Positions 17,851-26,793 of a DNA stretch of 64,000 nt are shown piece after piece; position 1 is the stretch's first letter; each line of letters starts with the position of its first letter. Origin of the DNA: Halorarius halobius (GTDB lineage Archaea; Halobacteriota; Halobacteria; Halobacteriales; Haloarculaceae); assembly GCF_024298865.1 (NCBI RefSeq), contig NZ_CP101161.1, positions 2,873,227 through 2,937,226 of the forward strand, given 5' to 3'. The position numbers and the translations under genes are program-made. The notes under the pieces are model-generated. The model saw only the letters and a list, made by a program, of their open reading frames with translations. It was not told where the DNA came from and did no database searches.

Positions 17851-19454
17851 CCGACACGCGAACGCCGTCCACCGGCGTCGACGTCTGTGTCGTCGGCGCG
17901 GGACCCGCGGGCGCGCTCGTCGCCAACCGCCTCGCGGATGACGGCGCGAGCGTGGTCGTCCTCGAAGCCGGCCCCCGGTTCGACGACGCGAACGACCGCG
18001 AGCGGATGGAGCGGGCCATCCGTCCGTCGGGCGGGAGCGTCTGGGGGATGGGCGGCGAACGCGACGCGTTCTCCACTTCCGGCCGCTACTACCCGTTGAA
18101 TGCCGCCCGCGTGAAGGGGGTCGGCGGCACAACGAACCACTGGCAGGGGATGGTGATGCGCCTCCACGAGCGGGATTTCGCCGGCGACAACGTCGGGCCG
18201 GCGTGGCCGCTCGACTACCGTGACCTCCGGCCGTACTACGCGGCCGCCGAACGGACGTTCGGCGTCGCGGGCGCGTCGGACAACCCCTTCGCACCGCCTC
18301 GAGAGGAGCCACACCCGATGCCGGCGTTCCCGCCCTCGTACTCGGATTCGCTGTTCGCGGAGGCGTGCGAACAGGTGGGCGTCGCCACCCACTCGGTGCC
18401 GAACGCCCGCAACTCCGAGCCGTACGACGACCGTTCCCCCTGTGTGGGCTACGGCACCTGCAAGCCGGTCTGTGCGTCGGGCGCGAAGTACAGCGCCGAC
18501 CACACCATCGAGCAGGCCGAACGGAAGGGAGTACGCGTCGTCGACCGCGTGCCCGTCCAGCGGCTGGAAACGGACCCGTCGGGCCAACAGGTCACCGCCG
18601 CCGTGTACGCGAGGCCTGACGGCACCGAACACCGACAGACGGCCGACGTGTTCGTGCTCGCGGCTGGCGGCGTCGAGATTCCCCGACTGCTCCTGCTGTC
18701 GGCGAACGACCAGCATCCCGACGGCCTCGCCAACTCCTCGGGGCTGGTCGGGCGGTACTTCGCGGACCACCTGTTCGCGGGCATGGGCGGCGTCCTCGAC
18801 GAGCGGACGCGCCAGAAGCACGTCGGGTTCATCACCAGCGAGTGCCACCAGTTCTACGACGACCCCGGGCAGTCGACGCGGGGCGTTCCGGCCCGCGAGG
18901 GACCGCTCAACCCGATTAAACTGGAGTTTCTCAACTACGCGGGCCCTTCGCCCGTCGAGCAGGCGCTCTCGGCGGACGACTGGGGCGACAGCCTGCTCGA
19001 GGACCTGAAAGCGAGCTACGGAAACCACGTCGCCATGGGCGGGCTGGTGGGACAGACCCCCCGCCGGGAGAACCGCATCGCGCTCGACCGCTCGCGGACC
19101 GACGACCACGGCAACCCCGTGCCGGAAATCGTGTGGTCGCTCGACGACCGGACGGAGCGAACGCTGGAGCGTGCAAACGAGATACAGCGGGCGATACTGG
19201 AGGCGCTGGGCGTCGATATCCGGTGGTCGGTCGGCCCGGAGAACACCGGACCTGCGTTCCACCACACGGGGACGACGCGGATGAGCCGCGACCCGTCGGC
19301 CGGCGTCGTCCGCCCGGACCTGCGGACTCACGACGTGTCGAACCTGTATCTCCCGTCGTCGTCCGTGTTCCCGAACCCGGGGGCGATGAACCCCACGCTG
19401 ACCATCGGCGCGCTCGCGCTGAAATGCGCCGACCACGTCGCAGGGCGACTGTGA
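17847..19454 (+). CDS. GMC-family FAD oxidoreductase
   Basis: The protein has 535 residues with a GTG start. VVGAGPAGALVANRL near residue 14 is the FAD-binding dinucleotide motif, KGVGGTTNHWQGM near residue 90 follows, the active-site His lies in FHHTGTTRMS near residue 473, and the end has NPGAMNPTLTIGA. Three Cys in a CVGYGTCKPVC segment near residue 200 are as in large subunits of sugar or alcohol dehydrogenases. With the Tat subunit 3 it probably oxidises a polyol or sugar at the cell surface. No cytochrome subunit is nearby. Confidence 0.87.
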   Translation: MTDTRTPSTGVDVCVVGAGPAGALVANRLADDGASVVVLEAGPRFDDANDRERMERAIRPSGGSVWGMGGERDAFSTSGRYYPLNAARVKGVGGTTNHWQGMVMRLHERDFAGDNVGPAWPLDYRDLRPYYAAAERTFGVAGASDNPFAPPREEPHPMPAFPPSYSDSLFAEACEQVGVATHSVPNARNSEPYDDRSPCVGYGTCKPVCASGAKYSADHTIEQAERKGVRVVDRVPVQRLETDPSGQQVTAAVYARPDGTEHRQTADVFVLAAGGVEIPRLLLLSANDQHPDGLANSSGLVGRYFADHLFAGMGGVLDERTRQKHVGFITSECHQFYDDPGQSTRGVPAREGPLNPIKLEFLNYAGPSPVEQALSADDWGDSLLEDLKASYGNHVAMGGLVGQTPRRENRIALDRSRTDDHGNPVPEIVWSLDDRTERTLERANEIQRAILEALGVDIRWSVGPENTGPAFHHTGTTRMSRDPSAGVVRPDLRTHDVSNLYLPSSSVFPNPGAMNPTLTIGALALKCADHVAGRL

Positions 19455-19477
19455 GAGGCTGACACGCGACGGCCAAC

Positions 19478-19483
19478 TTTTTT
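19478..19483 (+). terminator. T-run after the GMC gene
   Basis: A run of six T lies 24 bases after the stop at 19454 in otherwise GC-rich DNA, followed by CTTCC. It fits a simple archaeal oligo-T terminator. Confidence 0.4.
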
Positions 19484-19596
19484 CTTCCGGGGTCTCACTC
19501 TCCGGTCGAGTTCCGATGCCCAGTTCCGTCGCCTGACCGGCGCCCCGCGCGTCGGCCCCGGCCCGCACCGATTCTCGACCGACGGAACACACGGCC

Positions 19597-20853
19597 ATGT
19601 CACGAGCAGTCATCGGAGTACGGACGGACAGCGGCACAGCGGACACGACCGAAATCGAGGCGCTGGCGGGGACCGGTGGGTACGAGGTTGTCCACGCGAC
19701 GGGGGTAGTCGCGCCCAGGGACGCCACCTACAACCTCCCGCCAAGAGTGGTCGACGACCTGGCGACGGCCGTCGCCGACACGGGCGCGGACACAGTTGTC
19801 GTCGACGCCGACCTCACGCCCGGACAGGCGTTCAACCTCGCCGAGCGGTTCCCGGAGGGGACGACCGTCCTCGACCGCTACCGGCTCGTCCTCGACGTGT
19901 TCGAGGCCGGAGCGGGGACGAAAGCCGCCCGGCTACAGGTCGAGCGCGCGCGGTTGGAACACGAACTGCCGCGCCTCCGCGAGCGCATCAACCGCGACGA
20001 GGCGACCGAGATAACGCGCCACGACGAGGAGGGCAAGCCGATTGAGGACCACAAGCGCCGCATCGACGAACTGACGCGGAAACTGAAGCGCATCGAGGAC
20101 CCCACCGCGGAGCGGATGGCACGGCGCCGCGAGGCGGGGTTCGACTGCGTGGCGCTGGCGGGCTACACCAACGCCGGGAAGACGACCCTGCTCCGGCGTC
20201 TCGCCGCGGCCGTCGACAGCGAAGCCTCGGGGCCGGCGGACCTCGACACCGGCCCGGGCGTCGCGGACCGCCTCTTCGAGACGCTCGGCACGACCACCCG
20301 GCGCGCGACGTTCGGGGAGCGGCCGGCGCTGGTCACGGACACCGTCGGGTTCGTCTCGAACCTCCCCCACGACCTCGTCGCACCGTTCGAGGCGACGCTG
20401 ACGACCGCCCACCACGCCGACGTGGTGGTTCTGGTCGTCGACGGCTCCGACCCGGCCGAGATGATTCGGCGGAAGGTCGCCGTCGCCCGCGACCAGCTCG
20501 CCGACACCGAAGGAGCGGTCGTCCCGGTCGTGAACAAGGTCGACCGACTGGACGGCGCGGCGCTCGCGACGGCCCGCGAGGCCGTCGGTGGCGACCCCGT
20601 CGCCGTCAGCGCCCGGGACGGCGGCCTCTCGGCGCTTCGCGAGCGCGTGCTCGCGGAACTGCCGACGGAGCGGACGACCCTCCGGATGCCCAACTGCGAC
20701 GCGGCGATGTCGCTCGTCTCGTGGGCGTACGACCACACACGGGTCCACGACGTGTCGTACGGCGACCGAGTCACCGTGGAACTGTCAGGTCGCCCGGCGG
20801 TCGTCGCGGAGGCAAAGCGGCGCGCGTCAGAGACTCGCGCCGGCGGCCAGTAA
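19597..20853 (+). CDS. hflX: GTPase HflX
   Basis: This 418-residue ribosome-associated GTPase has an N-terminal HflX domain (VVVDADLTPGQAFNLAERF; DRYRLVLDVFEAGAGTKAA), a coiled-coil region near residues 105-170, and a G domain with G1 GYTNAGKTTLL, DTVGFVSNLPHDLV as G3 region, and NKVD. In the family it splits or rescues stalled ribosomes. The 3' end overlaps the convergent membrane-protein gene by 27 bases. Confidence 0.93.
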   Translation: MSRAVIGVRTDSGTADTTEIEALAGTGGYEVVHATGVVAPRDATYNLPPRVVDDLATAVADTGADTVVVDADLTPGQAFNLAERFPEGTTVLDRYRLVLDVFEAGAGTKAARLQVERARLEHELPRLRERINRDEATEITRHDEEGKPIEDHKRRIDELTRKLKRIEDPTAERMARRREAGFDCVALAGYTNAGKTTLLRRLAAAVDSEASGPADLDTGPGVADRLFETLGTTTRRATFGERPALVTDTVGFVSNLPHDLVAPFEATLTTAHHADVVVLVVDGSDPAEMIRRKVAVARDQLADTEGAVVPVVNKVDRLDGAALATAREAVGGDPVAVSARDGGLSALRERVLAELPTERTTLRMPNCDAAMSLVSWAYDHTRVHDVSYGDRVTVELSGRPAVVAEAKRRASETRAGGQ

Positions 20854-21312
20854 TCCCGCGTCGACGAGCACCAGCACCGCCGCCACGGATGCGGCCCGGA
20901 GGAACGGCCGGGCCTCGCGGGCCGGGGTCCGCACCTTGTCCTGGTCGGTCCCGTCGCGGAGTTTCGAGGCGCCGACTTCGACGAACGCCACCATAGCCAG
21001 CCACAACACGAGCATTCCGAGCACGAGGTGCCCCCGCCCGCTACCGGTCAGCGACTCGAACGTGTAGATGACGCCGGCCTGGTGGCCGCCGGTGAGGAAC
21101 ACGAACACCGAACTGACCCGGGTGACGGTCGTCAGTTTCCCGGTCGCGGCCGCCAGCGTCTCCGGGGCCAACTCGCCGGCGTGGGCGACCGGATTGACGG
21201 CGTAGGTGAAGAACAGCACCGCGCCCGTCATCAGCGCGCCGAACAGCATGTGGACGACGTACGACACCGTGAGGTCGACGTTCCCCAACTGCAAGAGGAA
21301 GGCGGATTCCAT
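20827..21312 (-). CDS. CopD-like four-helix membrane protein
   Basis: The protein has 161 residues with four predicted membrane segments (about 17-38, 58-80, 88-110, 137-157). The first contains VVHMLFGALMTGAVLF with a membrane His, and RVSSVFVFLTGGHQAG has a second His, as in CopD/haem-binding four-helix proteins. A transport or redox role is possible but unproven. It overlaps the hflX 3' end on the other strand. Confidence 0.65.
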   Translation of the reverse strand: MESAFLLQLGNVDLTVSYVVHMLFGALMTGAVLFFTYAVNPVAHAGELAPETLAAATGKLTTVTRVSSVFVFLTGGHQAGVIYTFESLTGSGRGHLVLGMLVLWLAMVAFVEVGASKLRDGTDQDKVRTPAREARPFLRAASVAAVLVLVDAGLLAAGASL

Positions 21313-21378
21313 ACCGGGCCGACTCGCGGGTGCACCGTCAACCTACCGTTCTTTGGGGTTCCGCACCCCGGTTCGGGC

Positions 21379-22080
21379 ATGGACCTCGACGACGCCTTCC
21401 CGGGGCGCTCGCTCGCCGTCGTCGGCGCCGGCGGCAAGAAGACGACGCTGTACGCGCTCGCGACCGCCCGCGACCGCGCGGTCCTGACGAGCACGGTCCG
21501 GATTCCGCCGTTCCGCGAGACAGTCCGGAGCCTCGTCACGGAGGACCCCGTCGCGGCGCTTGAGGGACCGTTCCCGCTCGGCCTCGCGGCCGAAGACGAG
21601 GGCGACCGACTGCGGGGGTACGACCCCGCTGTCGTCGACGACCTGATAGACGCACACGCTGGCTCCGTCCTGGTGAAAGCCGACGGCGCTCGCACCCGCC
21701 TGCTGAAGGCCCCAGCGGAGCACGAACCCCGCTTGCCGGAGCGCGTCGACACGGTCGTCCCCGTCGCCAGCGTCCGCGCGGTAGGAGAGCCGTTGACCGA
21801 CGAGCACGTCCACCGACCAGAGCGCGTGGCCGAGGTGACGGGGCTGTCACCGGGCGACGAACTCGGCGGCGAGGACGTGGCCCGGGTGCTCGCCAGTCCG
21901 GAGGGTGGCCTGAAACGCGTTCCCGACGGTGCGCGGGTGGTCCCGCTGGTGAACATGGCCGACACCGAGCGACTCGCGGACACCGCACGGACCATCGCTC
22001 GACGGGTCCACGACCGGGCGGATGTCGAACAGGTCGTGGTCGCGCGGATGGACCGGGCGGAGATCGTCGACGTGGTGTGA
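21379..22080 (+). CDS. yqeC: YqeC-family protein (selenium-cofactor associated)
   Basis: The protein has 233 residues. The P-loop-like VVGAGGKKTTLYALA near residue 14, VLVKADGARTRLLKAP near residue 92 and the PLVNMAD block match the YqeC group, linked elsewhere to selenium-dependent molybdenum hydroxylases. It ends 4 bases from the convergent formate dehydrogenase gene, hinting at a shared role in molybdo-enzyme maturation. That enzyme here uses Cys, so a strict selenium function is doubtful. Confidence 0.75.
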   Translation: MDLDDAFPGRSLAVVGAGGKKTTLYALATARDRAVLTSTVRIPPFRETVRSLVTEDPVAALEGPFPLGLAAEDEGDRLRGYDPAVVDDLIDAHAGSVLVKADGARTRLLKAPAEHEPRLPERVDTVVPVASVRAVGEPLTDEHVHRPERVAEVTGLSPGDELGGEDVARVLASPEGGLKRVPDGARVVPLVNMADTERLADTARTIARRVHDRADVEQVVVARMDRAEIVDVV

Positions 22081-22084
22081 CCGG

Positions 22085-25000
22085 TCAGTCGTCGGCCGCG
22101 AGACGGTCGGGGTCGGCTTCGGGGCCGACCGGTTCGATTCGGACGCTCGACACCTTGTACTCGGGGATGCCGCTCTGGGGGTCCAGCGTCTCCTCGTTGG
22201 TGAGGCGGTTCACGGCTCCATCAGCGAAATGCATCGGGACGAACACGACGCCCTCGCCGACGCGGTCGGTCACCGTCGCACGGACGGTGATGTCACCCCG
22301 CGGCGAGGTGACGCGGACGTACTCGCCGTCGCTCACGCCGAGCGACTCGGCGGTCGCCGGATGTATCTCGACGAACGCTTCCGGCACGTGGTGGGTCAAC
22401 CCCTCCGCGCGGCGGGTGAGCGTCCCGGTGTGGAAGTGGTACATCACCCGCCCGGTGGTCAGCGTCAGCGGGTACGCCTCGCCCGGCAGTTCGCCCGGCC
22501 GGCCCATGTCGGCGGGGACGAACCGTGCCATTCCGTCCTCGAAGTTGAACCCGGCCTCGTAGAGGAACCGCGTCCCGGGGTCGTCGGCGTCGCGGCAGGG
22601 CCACTGGAGGCCCCCCTCGCGTTCGAGGCGGTCGTGGCTGATGCCGCCGTATATCGGTGCGACCTCCGCGATTTCGTCCATCACGCTGGCGGCGTCGGGG
22701 TAGTCCCAGTCCGCACCGAAGCGGTTGGCGACCGACTGGAGGATATCGAGGTCCGGGCGGGCCTTCCCGGGTGCGTCCAGCGCCTTCCCGACCAACTGCA
22801 CCCGGCGCTCGGTGTTGGTGAACGTCCCCGACTTCTCGGCGAACGACGCCGCCGGGAGCACCACGTCGGCGTGTTCCGCGGTCTCGGTGAGAAACAGGTC
22901 CTGCACGACGAGGAACTCTAATTCCTCCAGCGCGCGCTCGGCGTGGGAGATGTCCGGTTCCGAGAGCGCGGGGTTCTCCCCCATCACGTACAGGCCCTCG
23001 ACGTTGCCATCGAGTGCTTCGTCGAACACCTCCGGCACCTTCAGCCCCTCGCCCTCCGGCGGGCGGGTACCCCACACGTCCTCGAACTCGTCTAACACCT
23101 CGGGGTCGGTCGGGTCGCGGTAGCCCGGGAGCTTGTTCGGGAGCGTCCCCATGTCACCGCCGCCCCCCTGCACGTTGTTGTGCCCGCGGAACGGCGAGAG
23201 GCCGGCGTTCGGCTTGCCGACCTGTCCGAGCAACAGCGCGAGGTTCGCCACCGCGAGCACGTTGCGGGTGCCGTGGCTGTGCTGTGTCATCCCCATCGCC
23301 CAGCCAAAGACGACGTTCTCGGCGTCGGCGAGCGTCTCTGCCGCCCGCTCGAGGTCCGCGGGCGCGACGCCGGCCAGCCGCTCCACCTCGTCGGGCGTGA
23401 ACGGCTCCACCTTCTCGCGGAGCGCCTCGAAATCGTGGACGTGCTCGTCGACGAACGCCTCGTCGTACATGTCCTCCTCGATGACGTACCGCGCGAGCCC
23501 GTTGAGCCACGCGATGTCGTATCCCGGTTTCGTGCGGACGTACTGGCCGGCGTGCTCGGCGATGCCGACCTTCCGGGGGTCGAACACCACGAGGTCGGCA
23601 CCGTCGCGGACGTTCTGCTTGATGCGCGTGGCGAGCACCGGGTGGCTCTCGGTCGTGTTCGACCCCGTGATGAGGTAGGCGTCGGCGTTGGCGACGTCCT
23701 CGATGGAGTTGGTCATCGCGCCGTAGCCGACCGTCTGGAGCAGGGCCGCAACCGTCGAGGAGTGACAGAGTCGCGCGCAGTTGTCGACGTTCTTCGTCCC
23801 CAGCACCGCGCGGGCGAACTTCTGGAGCAGGTAGTTCTCCTCGTTCGTGCATTTCGAGGAGGCGAAACACGCCACGCTGTCGGTGCCGTGGTCGGCCTGC
23901 ACCTCTCGCAGGCCCTCCACGACCCGGTCCACGGCTTCGTCCCACGACGCCTCGCGGAACTCCCCGTTTTCCTTCACGAGCGGCGTCGTCAGGCGGTCGT
24001 CGCTCCCGACGAACTCGTAGCCGAACTTCCCCTTGACACACGTCGAGAAGTCGTTGGCCGGCGCGCCGTCCGGCCCCGTCGCGCGCACGCCGAGTACCTC
24101 GTCGTCGTCCGCGTACACCTCGAACCGACAGCCGACCGCACAGTAGCCACAGGTCGTCTCCGTCTTCTCGACGCCGCGGAGTCGGCCGTCCGCCACGAGC
24201 GTCGCCACGTCGAACAGTCGCCCCTCCGAGAGCGTGTTGGCGGCGACGGCTTCCGCGGCGTGCTCGCCCATCACGAACGCGTCCTCCGCGGTTTCGCGGG
24301 CTTTCCGCTTCGCGCGAGCCATGAAGCCGGCGACGCCGGACTGCGCCGGTTCGTCAGGCGGGCCGGCGCCGCGGTCGCGCTCGCTCTCGATCGTCTTCCC
24401 GACGGAGTTCTTCTGTGTGAACCCCGGGAGCGGGAGCGTCGTCGCGTCGGTCAGCCCCTGCTCGACGAGCGACCCGGTCGGACAGACCGTCGCGCAGTGG
24501 CCACAGGAGACGCACGTCGAGTCGGCCATCGCGTCGGCGTCGTTCTGGAACGCGATGCGCGTGTCCTCGCCGGAGCCCTCGATTTTGAGGACGCCCTCGA
24601 CCTGCACGTCGTTGCAGGCGTCTACACAGCGGTTACAGAGGATGCATTTGTTGCGGTCTATCTGGATGTTCGGCGAGGAGTCGTCGAGCGGTTCGTACGC
24701 GTCGCGGTCGTCGAACACGCCGTACCGCGGGTGTTCGACGCCGTTCTCGATGGCCGTGTCCTGTAGCTCACAGCGGCCGTTCTTCCCGCAGGTCGTACAC
24801 CGGAGGTTGTGGTTCGACAGCACGAGGTCGAGGTTCACGTCGCGGGCTTCCGCGGCGGCGGGGTCGTCGGTGCTGACGGTCGCTCCCTCCCGTGCCGGCC
24901 GCGAGCAGGCGGCCACAAGTTCGCCGCCTTCCGCGACGGTGCAGGTGCGACACGTCGAGCGCGGGCCTATCAACTCGCTCGCGTCGCTGTCGCGGTCGTA

Positions 25001-25225
25001 GTGACACAGCGCGGGCACCTCACGGCCGGCGGCCTCCACCGCATCGAGCAGGGTGCTCCCGGCCGGCACGGTCACCGTCTCGCCGTCCACCGACAGCGTG
25101 ACGGGGTCGTCACCGACCGCCAGCGGCGGGTCGTTCGCGGTGCCCGTCTCGAAGTCCTCGGTCAGCGGCGTCTCGTGTTGCGGGTCCTCGACGCCCGGCA
25201 CGCGCGGCAGGGGGTCGGAGCTCAC
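22085..25225 (-). CDS. fdhF: Formate dehydrogenase-like molybdopterin oxidoreductase, catalytic subunit
   Basis: This NuoG/FdhA-type protein has about 1,046 residues. In order it has a 2Fe-2S domain (ALCHYD, STCRTCTV), a His/Cys cluster region (CTTCGKNGRCELQD), two 4Fe-4S motifs (CILCNRCVDAC, CVSCGHCATVC), the Mo-domain 4Fe-4S motif CGYCAVGC, and bis-MGD domains. The active-site residue is Cys in NCARLCHSS where E. coli FdhF has selenocysteine. It probably oxidises formate and passes electrons to the adjacent NuoF-like subunit. The GTG at 25225 overlaps that gene's stop (GTGA); GTG 25231 is also possible. Confidence 0.9.
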   Translation of the reverse strand: MSSDPLPRVPGVEDPQHETPLTEDFETGTANDPPLAVGDDPVTLSVDGETVTVPAGSTLLDAVEAAGREVPALCHYDRDSDASELIGPRSTCRTCTVAEGGELVAACSRPAREGATVSTDDPAAAEARDVNLDLVLSNHNLRCTTCGKNGRCELQDTAIENGVEHPRYGVFDDRDAYEPLDDSSPNIQIDRNKCILCNRCVDACNDVQVEGVLKIEGSGEDTRIAFQNDADAMADSTCVSCGHCATVCPTGSLVEQGLTDATTLPLPGFTQKNSVGKTIESERDRGAGPPDEPAQSGVAGFMARAKRKARETAEDAFVMGEHAAEAVAANTLSEGRLFDVATLVADGRLRGVEKTETTCGYCAVGCRFEVYADDDEVLGVRATGPDGAPANDFSTCVKGKFGYEFVGSDDRLTTPLVKENGEFREASWDEAVDRVVEGLREVQADHGTDSVACFASSKCTNEENYLLQKFARAVLGTKNVDNCARLCHSSTVAALLQTVGYGAMTNSIEDVANADAYLITGSNTTESHPVLATRIKQNVRDGADLVVFDPRKVGIAEHAGQYVRTKPGYDIAWLNGLARYVIEEDMYDEAFVDEHVHDFEALREKVEPFTPDEVERLAGVAPADLERAAETLADAENVVFGWAMGMTQHSHGTRNVLAVANLALLLGQVGKPNAGLSPFRGHNNVQGGGGDMGTLPNKLPGYRDPTDPEVLDEFEDVWGTRPPEGEGLKVPEVFDEALDGNVEGLYVMGENPALSEPDISHAERALEELEFLVVQDLFLTETAEHADVVLPAASFAEKSGTFTNTERRVQLVGKALDAPGKARPDLDILQSVANRFGADWDYPDAASVMDEIAEVAPIYGGISHDRLEREGGLQWPCRDADDPGTRFLYEAGFNFEDGMARFVPADMGRPGELPGEAYPLTLTTGRVMYHFHTGTLTRRAEGLTHHVPEAFVEIHPATAESLGVSDGEYVRVTSPRGDITVRATVTDRVGEGVVFVPMHFADGAVNRLTNEETLDPQSGIPEYKVSSVRIEPVGPEADPDRLAADD

Positions 25226-26706
25226 CGGCACTCACCCGCCGGACAGCGGCCGTTCGCGTGGGCGGTGAACGCCGGGCCGAACTCGTCGAGCGCCGTCAAC
25301 ACGGGGCGGGCCGCCTCCGTGCCGAACTCGCACAGCGAGGTGTCTCTCACCGTCAGGCCGAGTTCCCTGACCTCGCCCGCGTCGAACTCGCCGTCGTATA
25401 TCTCACGGAGGAGTTCGTGGAGCTGTTTCGACCCCTCGCGGCAGGGGACACACCGGCCGCAGTTCCCCTCGCGCGCGAGTTTCGCCCGCGTCCCGGCGAC
25501 GGCGACCGGACACCGACCCGGTTCGAACAGTTCGACGCCGCCAGCGGTGCCGAGACGCGCCCCGGCCATCGCGTCGGCGTTCGCCGGCACCGACAGCGAC
25601 CGCGTGAGGCCGCCGAACCGCCCGCCGACGCAGGCCGACTCGAACGACGGCCGGCCGACGCCCCGGAGCGCCTCGGACAGCGGTGCGTCCGTCGGCACCT
25701 CGACCGTCGCGCGCTCGTCGCCGTGGATGACCGTCAGGAGCCGCGTCCCCGGGTCGGCGGGCGCGCCGACCGCCCCGTCGCGGGCCAGCGCCATCGCCTG
25801 TGCCAGCGTCCGCGGCGTGTGGACGACCGTGGGCCGGCCGAACAGACCGTACTCGGCGGGCCCCGGCGGTCGCCGCCGGGCCTCGATGCGCTCGCTCCCC
25901 TCCAGCGATTCGAGCGTCATCGTCGGCTCCGTCACCCGGTAGTCGTCGGGGGCGGTGACCACATCGACCGGCGCGTCGAGGTAACCACGGTCGTCCGCCG
26001 CCGCGACCAGGGCCTCGACCCGCGAGCGGGCGAGCGTGTCGCTCTCGGCGACGGCGACGACCACGTCCGTCGCGTCGACGCGGGCCGCGACGGCGTCGGC
26101 ACCCGCAAGCACCGTCGCCGGGTCCGACTCGAGGAGCAGACGGTCACCGTCGATAGCCGGGTCCGTCTCCGTAGCGTTGACGACGACGACCGGGTCGCCA
26201 GCCGTCTCGCGGGCGAGGTCCCACGTCGCCGCGACGCGCCGGTCGGAGCCGACCGCACGGGCGGCATCGCCCCGCCCGCGGCCACGGAGACCGGCGTCCC
26301 TGACCGCGCTCTCGACCCGTTCGGGGTCGACCTCGTCGAGCGCCGCCGGGGCCGTGGGGTCGACCCAGCCACAGTGCCGGAGCACCCGCCGCGTCCCGGC
26401 CCCCAGCGGCCCGCCGCTCGGCTGTGGAGGCACGTCGGGCGCGTGGTCGACGGTGGCGTGTGCACCCTCCGTCGGCAGGTCGCCTGCCGAAAGCGCCGCG
26501 GCGAGTCGGTCGGCACGCTCGGGCGTCACGTCGGCGTGGATGGCCGTCCGACCGTCCAGCGTGGCGAAGGCGAGCGGTTCCAGACGCGACGCGCCGGTCG
26601 GCCCGACTTCGAGCACTCGCACCTCGCCGCCACGGGCGGCCTCGACCCCCCGCTCGCCGCCGGCCGCGGACCCGACGGTCAGCCGCAGGGTCGCGTGTGT
26701 GTCCAT
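25222..26706 (-). CDS. NuoF-like iron-sulfur subunit with degenerate FMN site
   Basis: The protein has 494 residues. The C-terminal N3-type 4Fe-4S site is intact (CGRCVPCREGSKQL and SLCEFG). The central part keeps the NuoF order, but the flavin loop reads LRGRGRGDAARAVGS rather than the usual GRGGAGFPTG form, and NATETDPAIDGDRLLLE replaces the NADH-site consensus. Electron transfer through FeS is likely; NADH/FMN binding is doubtful. The ATG at 26706 is chosen since upstream sequence is a shadow of hisC. It is transcribed just before fdhF with a 4-base overlap. Confidence 0.8.
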   Translation of the reverse strand: MDTHATLRLTVGSAAGGERGVEAARGGEVRVLEVGPTGASRLEPLAFATLDGRTAIHADVTPERADRLAAALSAGDLPTEGAHATVDHAPDVPPQPSGGPLGAGTRRVLRHCGWVDPTAPAALDEVDPERVESAVRDAGLRGRGRGDAARAVGSDRRVAATWDLARETAGDPVVVVNATETDPAIDGDRLLLESDPATVLAGADAVAARVDATDVVVAVAESDTLARSRVEALVAAADDRGYLDAPVDVVTAPDDYRVTEPTMTLESLEGSERIEARRRPPGPAEYGLFGRPTVVHTPRTLAQAMALARDGAVGAPADPGTRLLTVIHGDERATVEVPTDAPLSEALRGVGRPSFESACVGGRFGGLTRSLSVPANADAMAGARLGTAGGVELFEPGRCPVAVAGTRAKLAREGNCGRCVPCREGSKQLHELLREIYDGEFDAGEVRELGLTVRDTSLCEFGTEAARPVLTALDEFGPAFTAHANGRCPAGECR

Positions 26707-26793
26707 GGCACGGACCACGGCCCGGACCGTCAAAAGCGTGTCCGGGGGCGGCGTGTGAGCACGCTTAAGGCGAGTCGGGCGCTCGGTTCGGGT

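Noticed and set aside
22085..25225. Selenocysteine codon in the formate dehydrogenase
   Set aside because: The active-site position is an ordinary Cys codon in NCARLCHSS, and the frame has no internal stop.
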